DNA from: a bacterium
GTDB lineage: Bacteria; Patescibacteriota; Patescibacteriia; CAIQCM01
Assembly: GCA_023246535.1 (NCBI GenBank)
Contig: JAHFIF010000058.1
Span: 1-7,667, forward strand
DNA length: 7,667 nt
Reading direction: 5' to 3'
Part shown: piece after piece, positions 1-5,958 of the stretch
Layout of the letters: each line of letters opens with the position of its first letter
Numbering within the stretch: position 1 is the first letter of the stretch
Made by a program: the position numbers and the translations under genes
Notes under the pieces: generated by a model
What the model was told of the DNA's origin: nothing
The model's input: only the letters and a program-made list of their open reading frames with translations
Databases searched by the model: none

Positions 1-891
1 GACAAAGGCGGCTGGGAGTGGCGCGGCGCGGTGCGCGCCTTTCGCGAGTACGCCCGGCTCATGGCGGCGGAGTATTTCGGCCTGGTCGACTATTGGGCGA
101 CGATCAACGAACCGATGGTCATTGTTTCGCAAGGCTACGTGACCGGGGTGTGGGCGCCTGGCAAAAAGAATTATTTGGCCGCATTCCTGGTTTACCGCCG
201 CCTGGTCGCCGCGCACAAAGAAGCGTACAAGGAGATCCATGCCGAAGCCAAAAAGCGCGGCAAGCCGGTCATGGTCGGCGCCGCCAACAACCTCATTTCG
301 CTTTCCGCCTACAACCGGCATCGTCGCGCCGACCGCTGGTACGTCGCCTTCGCCGACTGGATCTGGAACCACGCGTTCATCGACGCCACCGCCGGGCATC
401 ACGATTTTTTGGGCGTTAATTATTATTTCCATCAGCGGATCGATCCGGGGAAAAAGCGGATCATGGGCGTCATCGTCGACATCCGCGAAGAACAGCGTGA
501 CATGAGCGATATTGGCTGGGAGGTTTTTCCGGAAGGCCTGTTCGACGCGCTTTTGGATTTTTCCGACTACAAGCTGCCGATCATCATCACTGAGAACGGG
601 ATCGCGACGAAGAATGAAGACCGCCGCGCCCGCTATATCGTTTCCTACATCAAAGAACTCTATCATGCGATCGCCGCCGGGATCGACGTGCGCGGCTATT
701 GCTATTGGTCGCTGCTCGACAACTTTGAGTGGGAAAAGGGCCTCAACGCCAGTTTCGGGCTCATTGCCGTGAAGCAGCCGTCGCTCGACCGCGCCTTCAA
801 GCCGTCGGCGAAAATCTACGGCCAGATCGCCAAAGAGAACGGAATTCCCCATGAATTGCTGCGATTTGTCGGACACGGCGCAAAGTTGTAG
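1..891 (+). CDS. Glycoside hydrolase family 1 (beta-glycosidase), C-terminal part
   Basis: The gene is cut by the left window edge. Reading frame 1 is open from base 1, and 296 codons are visible out of the 400-450 usual for GH1, so roughly the first third is missing. GH1 enzymes are retaining beta-glycosidases (beta-glucosidase, beta-galactosidase and related activities) built on a TIM barrel. Both catalytic glutamates are present: the acid/base in INEP (visible residue 37, bases 109-111) and the nucleophile in ITENG (visible residue 198, bases 592-594). Other family marks are the GVNYY segment (about residues 138-142) and the YWSLLDNFEW block near residues 235-244 that lines the sugar site. 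The C-terminus ends shortly after the usual FGL motif, so this end looks complete. It lacks an evident membrane segment in the visible part. Substrate cannot be told from sequence. It is probably the first visible gene of an operon with the next two. Internal GTG or ATG codons near base 31 are not the true start, because GH1 sequence (GGWEWRGA) precedes them. Confidence 0.93.
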   Translation, partial: DKGGWEWRGAVRAFREYARLMAAEYFGLVDYWATINEPMVIVSQGYVTGVWAPGKKNYLAAFLVYRRLVAAHKEAYKEIHAEAKKRGKPVMVGAANNLISLSAYNRHRRADRWYVAFADWIWNHAFIDATAGHHDFLGVNYYFHQRIDPGKKRIMGVIVDIREEQRDMSDIGWEVFPEGLFDALLDFSDYKLPIIITENGIATKNEDRRARYIVSYIKELYHAIAAGIDVRGYCYWSLLDNFEWEKGLNASFGLIAVKQPSLDRAFKPSAKIYGQIAKENGIPHELLRFVGHGAKL

Positions 892-903
892 AATGAATTT
901 CTT

Positions 904-1479
904 ATGCGTGAAATCGTGCTCGACATCGAAACTCAGAACATCTTCGAACGCGGCAACCGCGACGCGTCCAAATTGCGGATCTCCTTCGTCGGCATCTATG
1001 ACTATGCCACCGGCCAGTACGAAGGGTTTTTTGAACAGGACTTGCCCAAGCTCTGGCAGATCCTTGAACAATGCGACCGCTTGATCGGCTATAACATCAA
1101 GGGTTTTGACATTCCCGTCATGAACGCGCATTATGCCGGCGATTTTACCAAGCTGAACCAGCTTGACCTTATGGAAGAGGTGACCCGGCATACCGGTTTC
1201 CGCCTGAAGCTCGACGATTTGGCGCAAGCCACCCTCGGGGTGGGCAAGTCGGGGAGCGGGCTCGACGCGGTCAAATACTACCAGGAAGGGCGCTTGGACC
1301 TGCTCAAGGAATACTGCTTGCAGGACGTAAAGGTCACCAAGCAGCTTTATGAACACGGCCGCATGCACGGCTCGGTCTGTTACTTTGACCGCTTTAAGAA
1401 TGACAAGATCCAGGTGCCGGTCAATTTCATGCCGACCAAAGTCATTAAAACGGCGATGAATTTATCATTAGGCTTTTAA
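904..1479 (+). CDS. DEDDy-type 3'-5' exonuclease, PolB exonuclease-like
   Basis: A 191-residue single-domain protein of the RNase H-like DEDD exonuclease fold. Exo I is LDIET with D7 and E9. Exo II is NIKGFDIP with N64 and D69. Exo III is Y137-CLQ-D141, the Y-x3-D spacing that defines the DEDDy subgroup, so all four metal-binding acids are in place. There is no polymerase domain. It therefore fits the small stand-alone proteins described as predicted 3'-5' exonucleases related to the PolB exonuclease domain; the YprB-like RNase H_2 family is the main alternative. By family it should trim 3' ends of DNA or RNA in the cytoplasm with two metal ions, but its true substrate is unknown. The ATG lies 12 bases after the GH1 stop, with only a weak purine stretch upstream, and VLDIET follows at once as expected for a correct start. 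It is probably cotranscribed with its neighbours. Confidence 0.82.
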   Translation: MREIVLDIETQNIFERGNRDASKLRISFVGIYDYATGQYEGFFEQDLPKLWQILEQCDRLIGYNIKGFDIPVMNAHYAGDFTKLNQLDLMEEVTRHTGFRLKLDDLAQATLGVGKSGSGLDAVKYYQEGRLDLLKEYCLQDVKVTKQLYEHGRMHGSVCYFDRFKNDKIQVPVNFMPTKVIKTAMNLSLGF

Positions 1480-1483
1480 GCAT

Positions 1484-1819
1484 ATGATGGAAAAAGAAAC
1501 CGTCGATCATAACTTTGAATGGGACATGAAAACGCGGCTGGCCTTTCAGGTCAAGTTGAACGAGATGATGGGCGGCGGCGGCTTGGAAAAATGGATCGAA
1601 AAATACGGCGAAATTTTTCACGACATGCTCGCCGAAGACGAGCCGAAAGACGGCAAAACGCTCCGTGACCGCGTTAGCCAAGAGCTGGAGATTAGCTGGG
1701 GGCCGGCCAGAAATGAAGAATCGCCGTTTTTACGGGAGATCGCCGATGAAATTCAGGCGCGTTACGACCTGGGCAAAGAGGTTGAGCCGGACGATGAAAC
1801 GCTGACGCGCGCGGCTTAG
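1484..1819 (+). CDS. Small acidic protein of unknown function
   Basis: I do not recognise this 111-residue protein. It is hydrophilic and rich in Glu, Asp and Lys, with no membrane segment, signal peptide or cysteine pair. The one odd local feature is a run of four glycines at residues 30-33 (after LNEMM), between two segments that look helical. The second half is strongly charged and ends in an acidic tail (EVEPDDETL). It begins 4 bases after the exonuclease stop, and two ATG codons stand in tandem (1484 and 1487), either of which could be used. It ends 13 bases before a terminator hairpin, so it is probably the last gene of the GH1-exonuclease operon. Codon use resembles the neighbours. The close coupling suggests translation with the exonuclease but does not show a shared function. 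Confidence 0.7.
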   Translation: MMEKETVDHNFEWDMKTRLAFQVKLNEMMGGGGLEKWIEKYGEIFHDMLAEDEPKDGKTLRDRVSQELEISWGPARNEESPFLREIADEIQARYDLGKEVEPDDETLTRAA

Positions 1820-1832
1820 ACGGGAATCATAA

Positions 1833-1864
1833 AAAATACTCTCCGCCAAAGCAGAGAGTATTTT
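1833..1864. terminator. Bidirectional rho-independent terminator
   Basis: An 11-bp perfect inverted repeat, AAAATACTCTC (1833-1843) against GAGAGTATTTT (1854-1864), has a 10-base loop. Inside the loop GC (1845-1846) can pair with GC (1851-1852) after one C-A mismatch. The run of T after the right arm serves the plus-strand operon. The run of A at 1831-1836 becomes a U tract for the minus-strand transporter gene. It lies in the 48-base gap between two convergent stop codons. The stem is AT-rich for a terminator. Confidence 0.8.
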
Positions 1865-1867
1865 GTT

Positions 1868-2794
1868 TTACTTGAAGTTTTTTGAGATCCGCAGCCAAAT
1901 GGGCATGAACGTCACCCAGGGGATGATGGCGAAAACCAGCGGCAAGACGATCGAGGGGCGGGGGAAGAAATGGCTGGCGAGATAAATGGCCAGGGTAAAA
2001 TTCATGCAAGCGAGCGAAATGGAAATGGTCTGCTTATTGGTGTGCGGCTCCCACCAAAAACCGAAATAGCCGATGATGTTGGTGATAATGAAGAAGGCGT
2101 AGAGCGCGGCGACGATGAGCAATAAATTCAGCCAGTTGGCGGTGATCGTTTCCGCCGCGCCAACCTGGCTCCCGACCGCGCCGGCGATCGTCAGGCCGAG
2201 GAAAAAGATCGAAATCGGTTTGGTGCGGTCCTTGTACTTGGCCACCGCTTTGGGCCAGAAGCGCCGCGCGAACATCGCAAAGATGAAGGGGATGAAAATG
2301 ACGCTGGCCAGCTGGGTGAAAATTTGCGAGGCGTTAACTTCGACGCTGGCGCCAAAGAGGACCTTGGTTAAAAAGGTGATGGTGAACGGCGCCAGCAGCG
2401 AGGTGGTGGCGGTGAGGATCATGGTGATCGACGATTTGCCGCCGTTGAGGTCGACCAAGAGCGCGGCGGTCATGCCGATCGGCATGGCGGCGAGGAGATA
2501 GATGGCGAACAGCAGGTCGTTCGGCCAGACCAGCCAGACCAGCCAGACGATGAAGGGAAAAATGACCAGCATGAGGGCATTGGCCAGCACCAGGAATTTC
2601 CAGTCCTTGATGTACTCGACGTAGGAGCGCATGTCGAGTTTGAGGCACGACAGGAAAAAGATGACCTGCAAATAGACCGTGTTCCACTGCGTCAGATTGT
2701 GGGCATGGGGAATGAACATGCCGCAGAGCACGGCCACCGCCATCGTGACAAGGTAGGACTGCGAAAGGATGAACTTAAGCATCGATTTGAGCAT
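1868..2794 (-). CDS. BASS-superfamily membrane transporter (bile acid:sodium symporter-like)
   Basis: A 308-residue very hydrophobic protein with about ten predicted membrane helices, near residues 11-30, 39-53, 67-90, 94-114, 122-145, 160-177, 194-212, 221-244, 255-277 and 281-300. Length and helix count match the bile acid:sodium symporter (SBF/BASS) fold. The conserved regions are MPIGMTAALLVDLNGG through TATTSLLAPFT (about 104-139) and the matching C-terminal repeat around QTISISLACMNFTLAIYLAS (255-274), which should form the crossed discontinuous helices that hold sodium and substrate. The family imports bile acids, pantoate, pyruvate or other organic anions with sodium. The cargo here cannot be inferred, and an uncharacterised SBF-like protein is the safest name. 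The start at 2794 has no Shine-Dalgarno; ATG codons at residues 5 and 18 are alternatives, but the first helix begins near residue 11, so the first or second fits best. It is transcribed alone, divergent from nrdA and convergent with the exonuclease operon. Confidence 0.8.
   Translation of the reverse strand: MLKSMLKFILSQSYLVTMAVAVLCGMFIPHAHNLTQWNTVYLQVIFFLSCLKLDMRSYVEYIKDWKFLVLANALMLVIFPFIVWLVWLVWPNDLLFAIYLLAAMPIGMTAALLVDLNGGKSSITMILTATTSLLAPFTITFLTKVLFGASVEVNASQIFTQLASVIFIPFIFAMFARRFWPKAVAKYKDRTKPISIFFLGLTIAGAVGSQVGAAETITANWLNLLLIVAALYAFFIITNIIGYFGFWWEPHTNKQTISISLACMNFTLAIYLASHFFPRPSIVLPLVFAIIPWVTFMPIWLRISKNFK
2525..2548. repeat. 9-bp tandem repeat inside the transporter gene
   Basis: The unit CCAGACCAG occurs twice exactly (2525-2533, 2534-2542), followed by a partial third copy CCAGAC (2543-2548). 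On the coding (minus) strand it encodes W-L-V-W-L-V-W in membrane helix 3. The period is a multiple of three, so gain or loss of a unit would keep the frame and only lengthen or shorten the helix. Confidence 0.75.
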
Positions 2795-2834
2795 AGCATC
2801 TGGCGGCGTCGCGGTTAGATAACTTTAAGACTTG

Positions 2835-2840
2835 ATTATA
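2835..2840 (-). promoter_or_regulatory. Putative -10 element for the BASS-like transporter gene
   Basis: On the minus strand these six bases read TATAAT, a perfect sigma-70 -10 box. Transcription would start near 2828, giving a leader of about 34 bases before the start at 2794. No convincing -35 hexamer is seen 16-18 bases upstream (candidates read TACCAA or ACCAAT) and there is no extended -10 TG, so the call rests on the -10 and its position. Confidence 0.45.
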
Positions 2841-2958
2841 GCCGTTTGCGGCAAAAATTGGTATGTGGAAGACTCCGGCGGCGGTGGAAAAAAGACCGTT
2901 TTGATCGCAAAAAACTCGCGGAAATGACCGGCGGCGAGGTTATCCACTGGCTACAAAA

Positions 2959-2974
2959 ATACAATATATAGTGG
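2959..2974 (+). promoter_or_regulatory. NrdR box 1 (operator upstream of nrdA)
   Basis: The 16 bases ATACAATATATAGTGG match the known NrdR-box consensus acaCwAtATaTwGtgt at 14 positions, including the whole core CAATATATAGTG. It lies directly against the putative -10 of nrdA. NrdR is the ATP-cone repressor that binds paired boxes before ribonucleotide reductase genes. This box pairs with a second one 32 bp downstream. Confidence 0.85.
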
Positions 2975-2980
2975 TATACT
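2975..2980 (+). promoter_or_regulatory. Putative -10 element of the nrdAB promoter
   Basis: TATACT sits between the two NrdR boxes, abutting box 1, so bound NrdR would cover it. Transcription would begin near 2987, giving a leader of about 26 bases before the ATG at 3013. The -35 region (about 2952-2957, TACAAA) is poor. TATAGT at 2967-2972, within box 1, is a weaker alternative. Confidence 0.5.
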
Positions 2981-2990
2981 ACTTCATTAA

Positions 2991-3006
2991 CCACTACATA
3001 TTGTGT
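2991..3006 (+). promoter_or_regulatory. NrdR box 2 (operator upstream of nrdA)
   Basis: The 16 bases CCACTACATATTGTGT match the NrdR consensus at 14 positions. Its start is 32 bp from that of box 1, about three helical turns, so both boxes face the same side of the DNA, which is the known arrangement for cooperative NrdR binding. TAGTGGT at the end of box 1 (2969-2975) is an exact complement of ACCACTA at the start of this box (2990-2996). The box ends 6 bases before the nrdA ATG. Confidence 0.85.
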
Positions 3007-3012
3007 ATAAGT

Positions 3013-5901
3013 ATGGAAACCATTGAGATCATCGAAAAAATTAAGAAGCGCAACGGGGAGGTGGTCGCCTTCGACCGGCTGCGGATCGAACGGGCGATGG
3101 AAAAGGCCTGCGTCTCGGAAGGTTTTGGCGGCGCGACGGCGCGGATTTCCAAGATCGCCGACGGCGTCATTGCCGACCTTTACGCCCGTTTTGGCGCCGC
3201 CACGCCCTCGGTTGAGGATGTGCAGGACACGGTGGAAAGGAAGCTGGCCGAGAACGGCTTGTGGGAGGTGGCCAAAGGCTACATTCTTTACCGCAAAGAG
3301 CGGGAAAAGGCGCGTGCCGACGCCAAGGCCGAAACCCTTCACAAAATTGAAGAGCGCACCCTGAACGTTCGTCGCGCCGACGGCACGCTGGCGCCGTTCG
3401 AGCCTTTTGCGATCGAAGAGGCGTTAAACGAGTTTGCCAAGCCGTACGGCGAGGCCATTGACCGTCCGGCGGTCATCCGCGACACGGTCATGTCCGTTTT
3501 CGACGGCATCAGCGAGGAAGAGATCGACAAGGCGCTCATCATGAGCGTGCGTTCGCGGATTGAACTTGACCCGGCGTATTCGCGCCTGGCCGCGCGCCTG
3601 CTGTGGAACCGCCTGTATCGTGAACTCTTGGGCGCCGACGAGCGAACGCCCGGTTTTATCGAACGCTACCGCGCCGGTTTGGAGAGCGGCATTCGCGCCG
3701 GGGTCAAAGACGGACGCCTTGACCCGCGCCTGCTGGTTTACGATCTCGACCGGCTCGCCGCCGCCATGCTGCCCGAGCGCGACCTTAATTTCATGTACCT
3801 GGGCGCCCATACCGTTTACGACCGCTATTTCATCCGCAGTCTCGCCGGCAAGGTGCTGGAGACGCCGCAAGGCTTTTGGATGCGCGTTGCCATGGGGCTG
3901 GCGTTGAACGAGGAGGACAAAGAAGCCTGGGCGATCAAGTTCTATAACGTCATGTCCCGGCTCGAATACCTGCCGTCGACGCCGACCTTGTTCCATTCCG
4001 GCACGGCGCACGCGCAATTGTCTTCTTGCTACATTACGACCGTCAACGATTCGCTCACCCATATTTTCAAATCGATCGGCGACAACGCCCAGCTTTCCAA
4101 GTGGTCGGGCGGCTTGGGCAACGATTGGACCGACCTGCGGGCGACCGGCGCCAAAATTAAAGGCACCGGCGTGGAAAGCCAGGGCGTCATTCCGTTCCTC
4201 AAGATCGCCAACGACACGACCGCCGCCATCAACCGCTCCGGCCGCCGCCGCGGCGCCGCCTGCGCCTACTTGGAATTGTGGCATTACGACATTGAGGGCT
4301 TCCTCGAACTGCGCAAGAACACCGGCGACGAGCGCCGCCGCACCCACGACATGAATACCGCCGCATGGATCCCGGACCTGTTCATGAAGCGCGTTAAAGA
4401 GGACGGCATGTGGACGCTCTTCTCGCCGGACGAAACGCCCGACCTGCACCATATTTACGGCGCCGCCTTTGAAGAGCGGTATACGCAATACGAAGCCCAA
4501 GCCAAAACCGGGGAAATAAAATTGTCCCGCGAATTGCGCGCCCGCGATCTGTGGAAGAAAATGCTCTCCATGCTCTTTGAGACCGGGCATCCGTGGCTCA
4601 CCTTCAAGGACCCGTGCAATGTCCGCTCGCCGCAAGACCACGCCGGCGTCATTCACAGCTCAAACTTGTGCACGGAAATAACCCTCAACACCTCGGCCGC
4701 GGAAACGGCGGTCTGCAATTTGGGTTCGGTCAACCTGGCGGTCCATATTACCAATGGGAAACTCGACGAGGCGCGCCTCGAACGGACGGTGACGCTCGCC
4801 ATGCGCATGCTCGACAACGTCATTGACCTCAATTTCTATCCCACGCCGGAAGCGCGCGAGGCTTCGACGCGCCACCGTCCGGTCGGGCTCGGGATCATGG
4901 GCTTCCAGGACGCGCTTTACCAGATGGACATCGATTTCGCCTCCGAGGAGTGCGTCCATTTTGCCGACACGTCGATGGAAACGGTTTCGTACCACGCGAT
5001 CAAAGCGTCGTCGGAATTGGCGCGCGAGCGGGGGAGTTATTCGAGCTTTAAAGGGTCGAAGTGGGACCGGGGAATTTTCCCGGTCGACACGCTCGACCTG
5101 CTGGAACGCGAACGCCGCCTGCCGATCCCGGTGCCGCGCGGCGGCGTCCTCGATTGGTCGGCGGTCCGCGCCAACGTGAAGCGGCATGGGATGCGCAATT
5201 CCAACTGCATGGCGATCGCGCCCACCGCGACCATCTCGAACATCGCCGGCTCGCTGCCGTCGACCGAACCGATCTACAAGAACATTTACGTGAAGTCGAA
5301 CCAATTCGGCGACTTCGCCGTGTCGAACCAGTATTTGATTGAAGATCTTAAAAAAGCCGGGCTGTGGAACGCGCGGATGGCCGAATTGCTCAAGTACCAT
5401 GACGGCAAGGTGACGGCGATCGGCGAGATCCCGGAGCCGATCCGCGCCAAGTACAAGGAGACGTTTGAGATTGAACCGTATTGGCTCATCAAAGCCGCCG
5501 CTTACCGCGGCAAATGGATCGACCAAAGCCAATCGGTCAATATCTTCTATTCCGGCAGCTCGGGGAAGGACATTAACGACATCTATTTGCTGGCGTGGGA
5601 AATGGGCTTGAAGACGACTTATTATTTGCGGACGCTGGCCGCTTCGCAGGTTGAAAAGTCGACCGTTTCCACCGCGGAATTCGGTTCGACACATAACCGT
5701 TCGTCAGTTGTTGTGGCTAAATCGTCCGAGGCGAAGCCTCTCCAAGCTTCGCCAGCCGAGGCATCGCCTCTTGCTGTTGCTCCTAAGACCGAACCGATTC
5801 CAGCACCATTCGCGGCCGTCGTCGCCAAGGCCGAGGCTAACCCCAACGAACTCAAAGGTCTCTGCCGCATCGACGACCCCAACTGCGAGGCCTGTCAATA
5901 A
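3013..5901 (+). CDS. nrdA: Class I ribonucleoside-diphosphate reductase, large (alpha, R1) subunit
   Basis: A 962-residue R1 subunit that reduces ribonucleoside diphosphates to deoxy forms, working with NrdB encoded next. Residues about 6-96 form an N-terminal ATP-cone (KIKKRNGEVVAFDRLRI...), the dATP/ATP activity switch. About 113-205 is a second cone-like region leading into the R1 N-terminal domain. The catalytic barrel follows. The reaction cysteines are C339 (LSSCYI) and C568 (AVCNLGS). The finger loop SSNLCTEI supplies N551, the thiyl-radical C553 and E555. Y870 and Y871 (KTTYYLRT) are the radical-transfer tyrosines. The tail ends NCEACQ, with redox pair C958/C961 that passes electrons from thioredoxin or glutaredoxin. 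Overall wording is close to Chlamydia NrdA, which has one more cone. It is longer than the E. coli protein (761) because of the extra cone and an Ala/Pro-rich tail linker. The ATG at 3013 was chosen because it directly precedes the ATP-cone; an in-frame GTG at 2971 lies in the operator. No Shine-Dalgarno is visible. Confidence 0.96.
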   Translation: METIEIIEKIKKRNGEVVAFDRLRIERAMEKACVSEGFGGATARISKIADGVIADLYARFGAATPSVEDVQDTVERKLAENGLWEVAKGYILYRKEREKARADAKAETLHKIEERTLNVRRADGTLAPFEPFAIEEALNEFAKPYGEAIDRPAVIRDTVMSVFDGISEEEIDKALIMSVRSRIELDPAYSRLAARLLWNRLYRELLGADERTPGFIERYRAGLESGIRAGVKDGRLDPRLLVYDLDRLAAAMLPERDLNFMYLGAHTVYDRYFIRSLAGKVLETPQGFWMRVAMGLALNEEDKEAWAIKFYNVMSRLEYLPSTPTLFHSGTAHAQLSSCYITTVNDSLTHIFKSIGDNAQLSKWSGGLGNDWTDLRATGAKIKGTGVESQGVIPFLKIANDTTAAINRSGRRRGAACAYLELWHYDIEGFLELRKNTGDERRRTHDMNTAAWIPDLFMKRVKEDGMWTLFSPDETPDLHHIYGAAFEERYTQYEAQAKTGEIKLSRELRARDLWKKMLSMLFETGHPWLTFKDPCNVRSPQDHAGVIHSSNLCTEITLNTSAAETAVCNLGSVNLAVHITNGKLDEARLERTVTLAMRMLDNVIDLNFYPTPEAREASTRHRPVGLGIMGFQDALYQMDIDFASEECVHFADTSMETVSYHAIKASSELARERGSYSSFKGSKWDRGIFPVDTLDLLERERRLPIPVPRGGVLDWSAVRANVKRHGMRNSNCMAIAPTATISNIAGSLPSTEPIYKNIYVKSNQFGDFAVSNQYLIEDLKKAGLWNARMAELLKYHDGKVTAIGEIPEPIRAKYKETFEIEPYWLIKAAAYRGKWIDQSQSVNIFYSGSSGKDINDIYLLAWEMGLKTTYYLRTLAASQVEKSTVSTAEFGSTHNRSSVVVAKSSEAKPLQASPAEASPLAVAPKTEPIPAPFAAVVAKAEANPNELKGLCRIDDPNCEACQ
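5728..5770. repeat. Inverted-repeat-rich segment within the NrdA tail linker
   Basis: Two 13-base hairpin units of the form GAGGC-nnn-GCCTC lie at 5728-5740 and 5758-5770. Between them GCTTCGCC (5746-5753) complements GGCGAAGC (5730-5737), and an AAGCTT palindrome sits at 5744-5749. The segment is read in frame within nrdA as an Ala/Pro/Ser-rich stretch (SSEAKPLQASPAEASPL) between the radical-transfer tyrosines and the C-terminal CxxC, where extra length is tolerated. Whether it is an inserted element or only a product of Ala/Ser/Glu codon use is not settled. Confidence 0.55.
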
Positions 5902-5920
5902 TTTCGTCTTAAGTCCTGGC

Positions 5921-5948
5921 CTGGAAATTGGTTCTTGGTTCTTGGAAA
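5921..5948. repeat. Heptad tandem repeat in the nrdA-nrdB spacer
   Basis: Four 7-base units stand in a row: CTGGAAA, TTGGTTC, TTGGTTC, TTGGAAA. The middle two are identical and the outer two differ only in the first base. They fill half of the 57-base gap between the nrdA stop and the nrdB start, ending 10 bases before the nrdB ATG. The last unit holds the only purine-rich stretch (GGAAA) that could act as a weak ribosome binding site. No clear promoter is seen, so nrdB is probably cotranscribed with nrdA. Confidence 0.7.
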
Positions 5949-5958
5949 TTAAAAAAAT

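Noticed and set aside
2971..3012. In-frame GTG start giving a 14-residue longer NrdA
   Set aside because: The codons lie within the NrdR boxes and -10, upstream of or at the predicted transcript start, and code a sequence unlike R1 proteins; the ATG at 3013 precedes the ATP-cone directly.
2836..3342. Minus-strand frame that overlaps the nrd control region
   Set aside because: Mostly antisense to the NrdA ATP-cone, with no recognisable domain.
3424..4656. Long open frame of 410 codons on the minus strand
   Set aside because: It is fully antisense to nrdA, with low-quality residue content, no ribosome binding site and no recognisable domain; GC-rich codon bias on the real strand explains it.
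4660..5694. Long open frame of 344 codons on the minus strand
   Set aside because: Antisense to nrdA, Arg/Asp-rich shadow translation with no family features.
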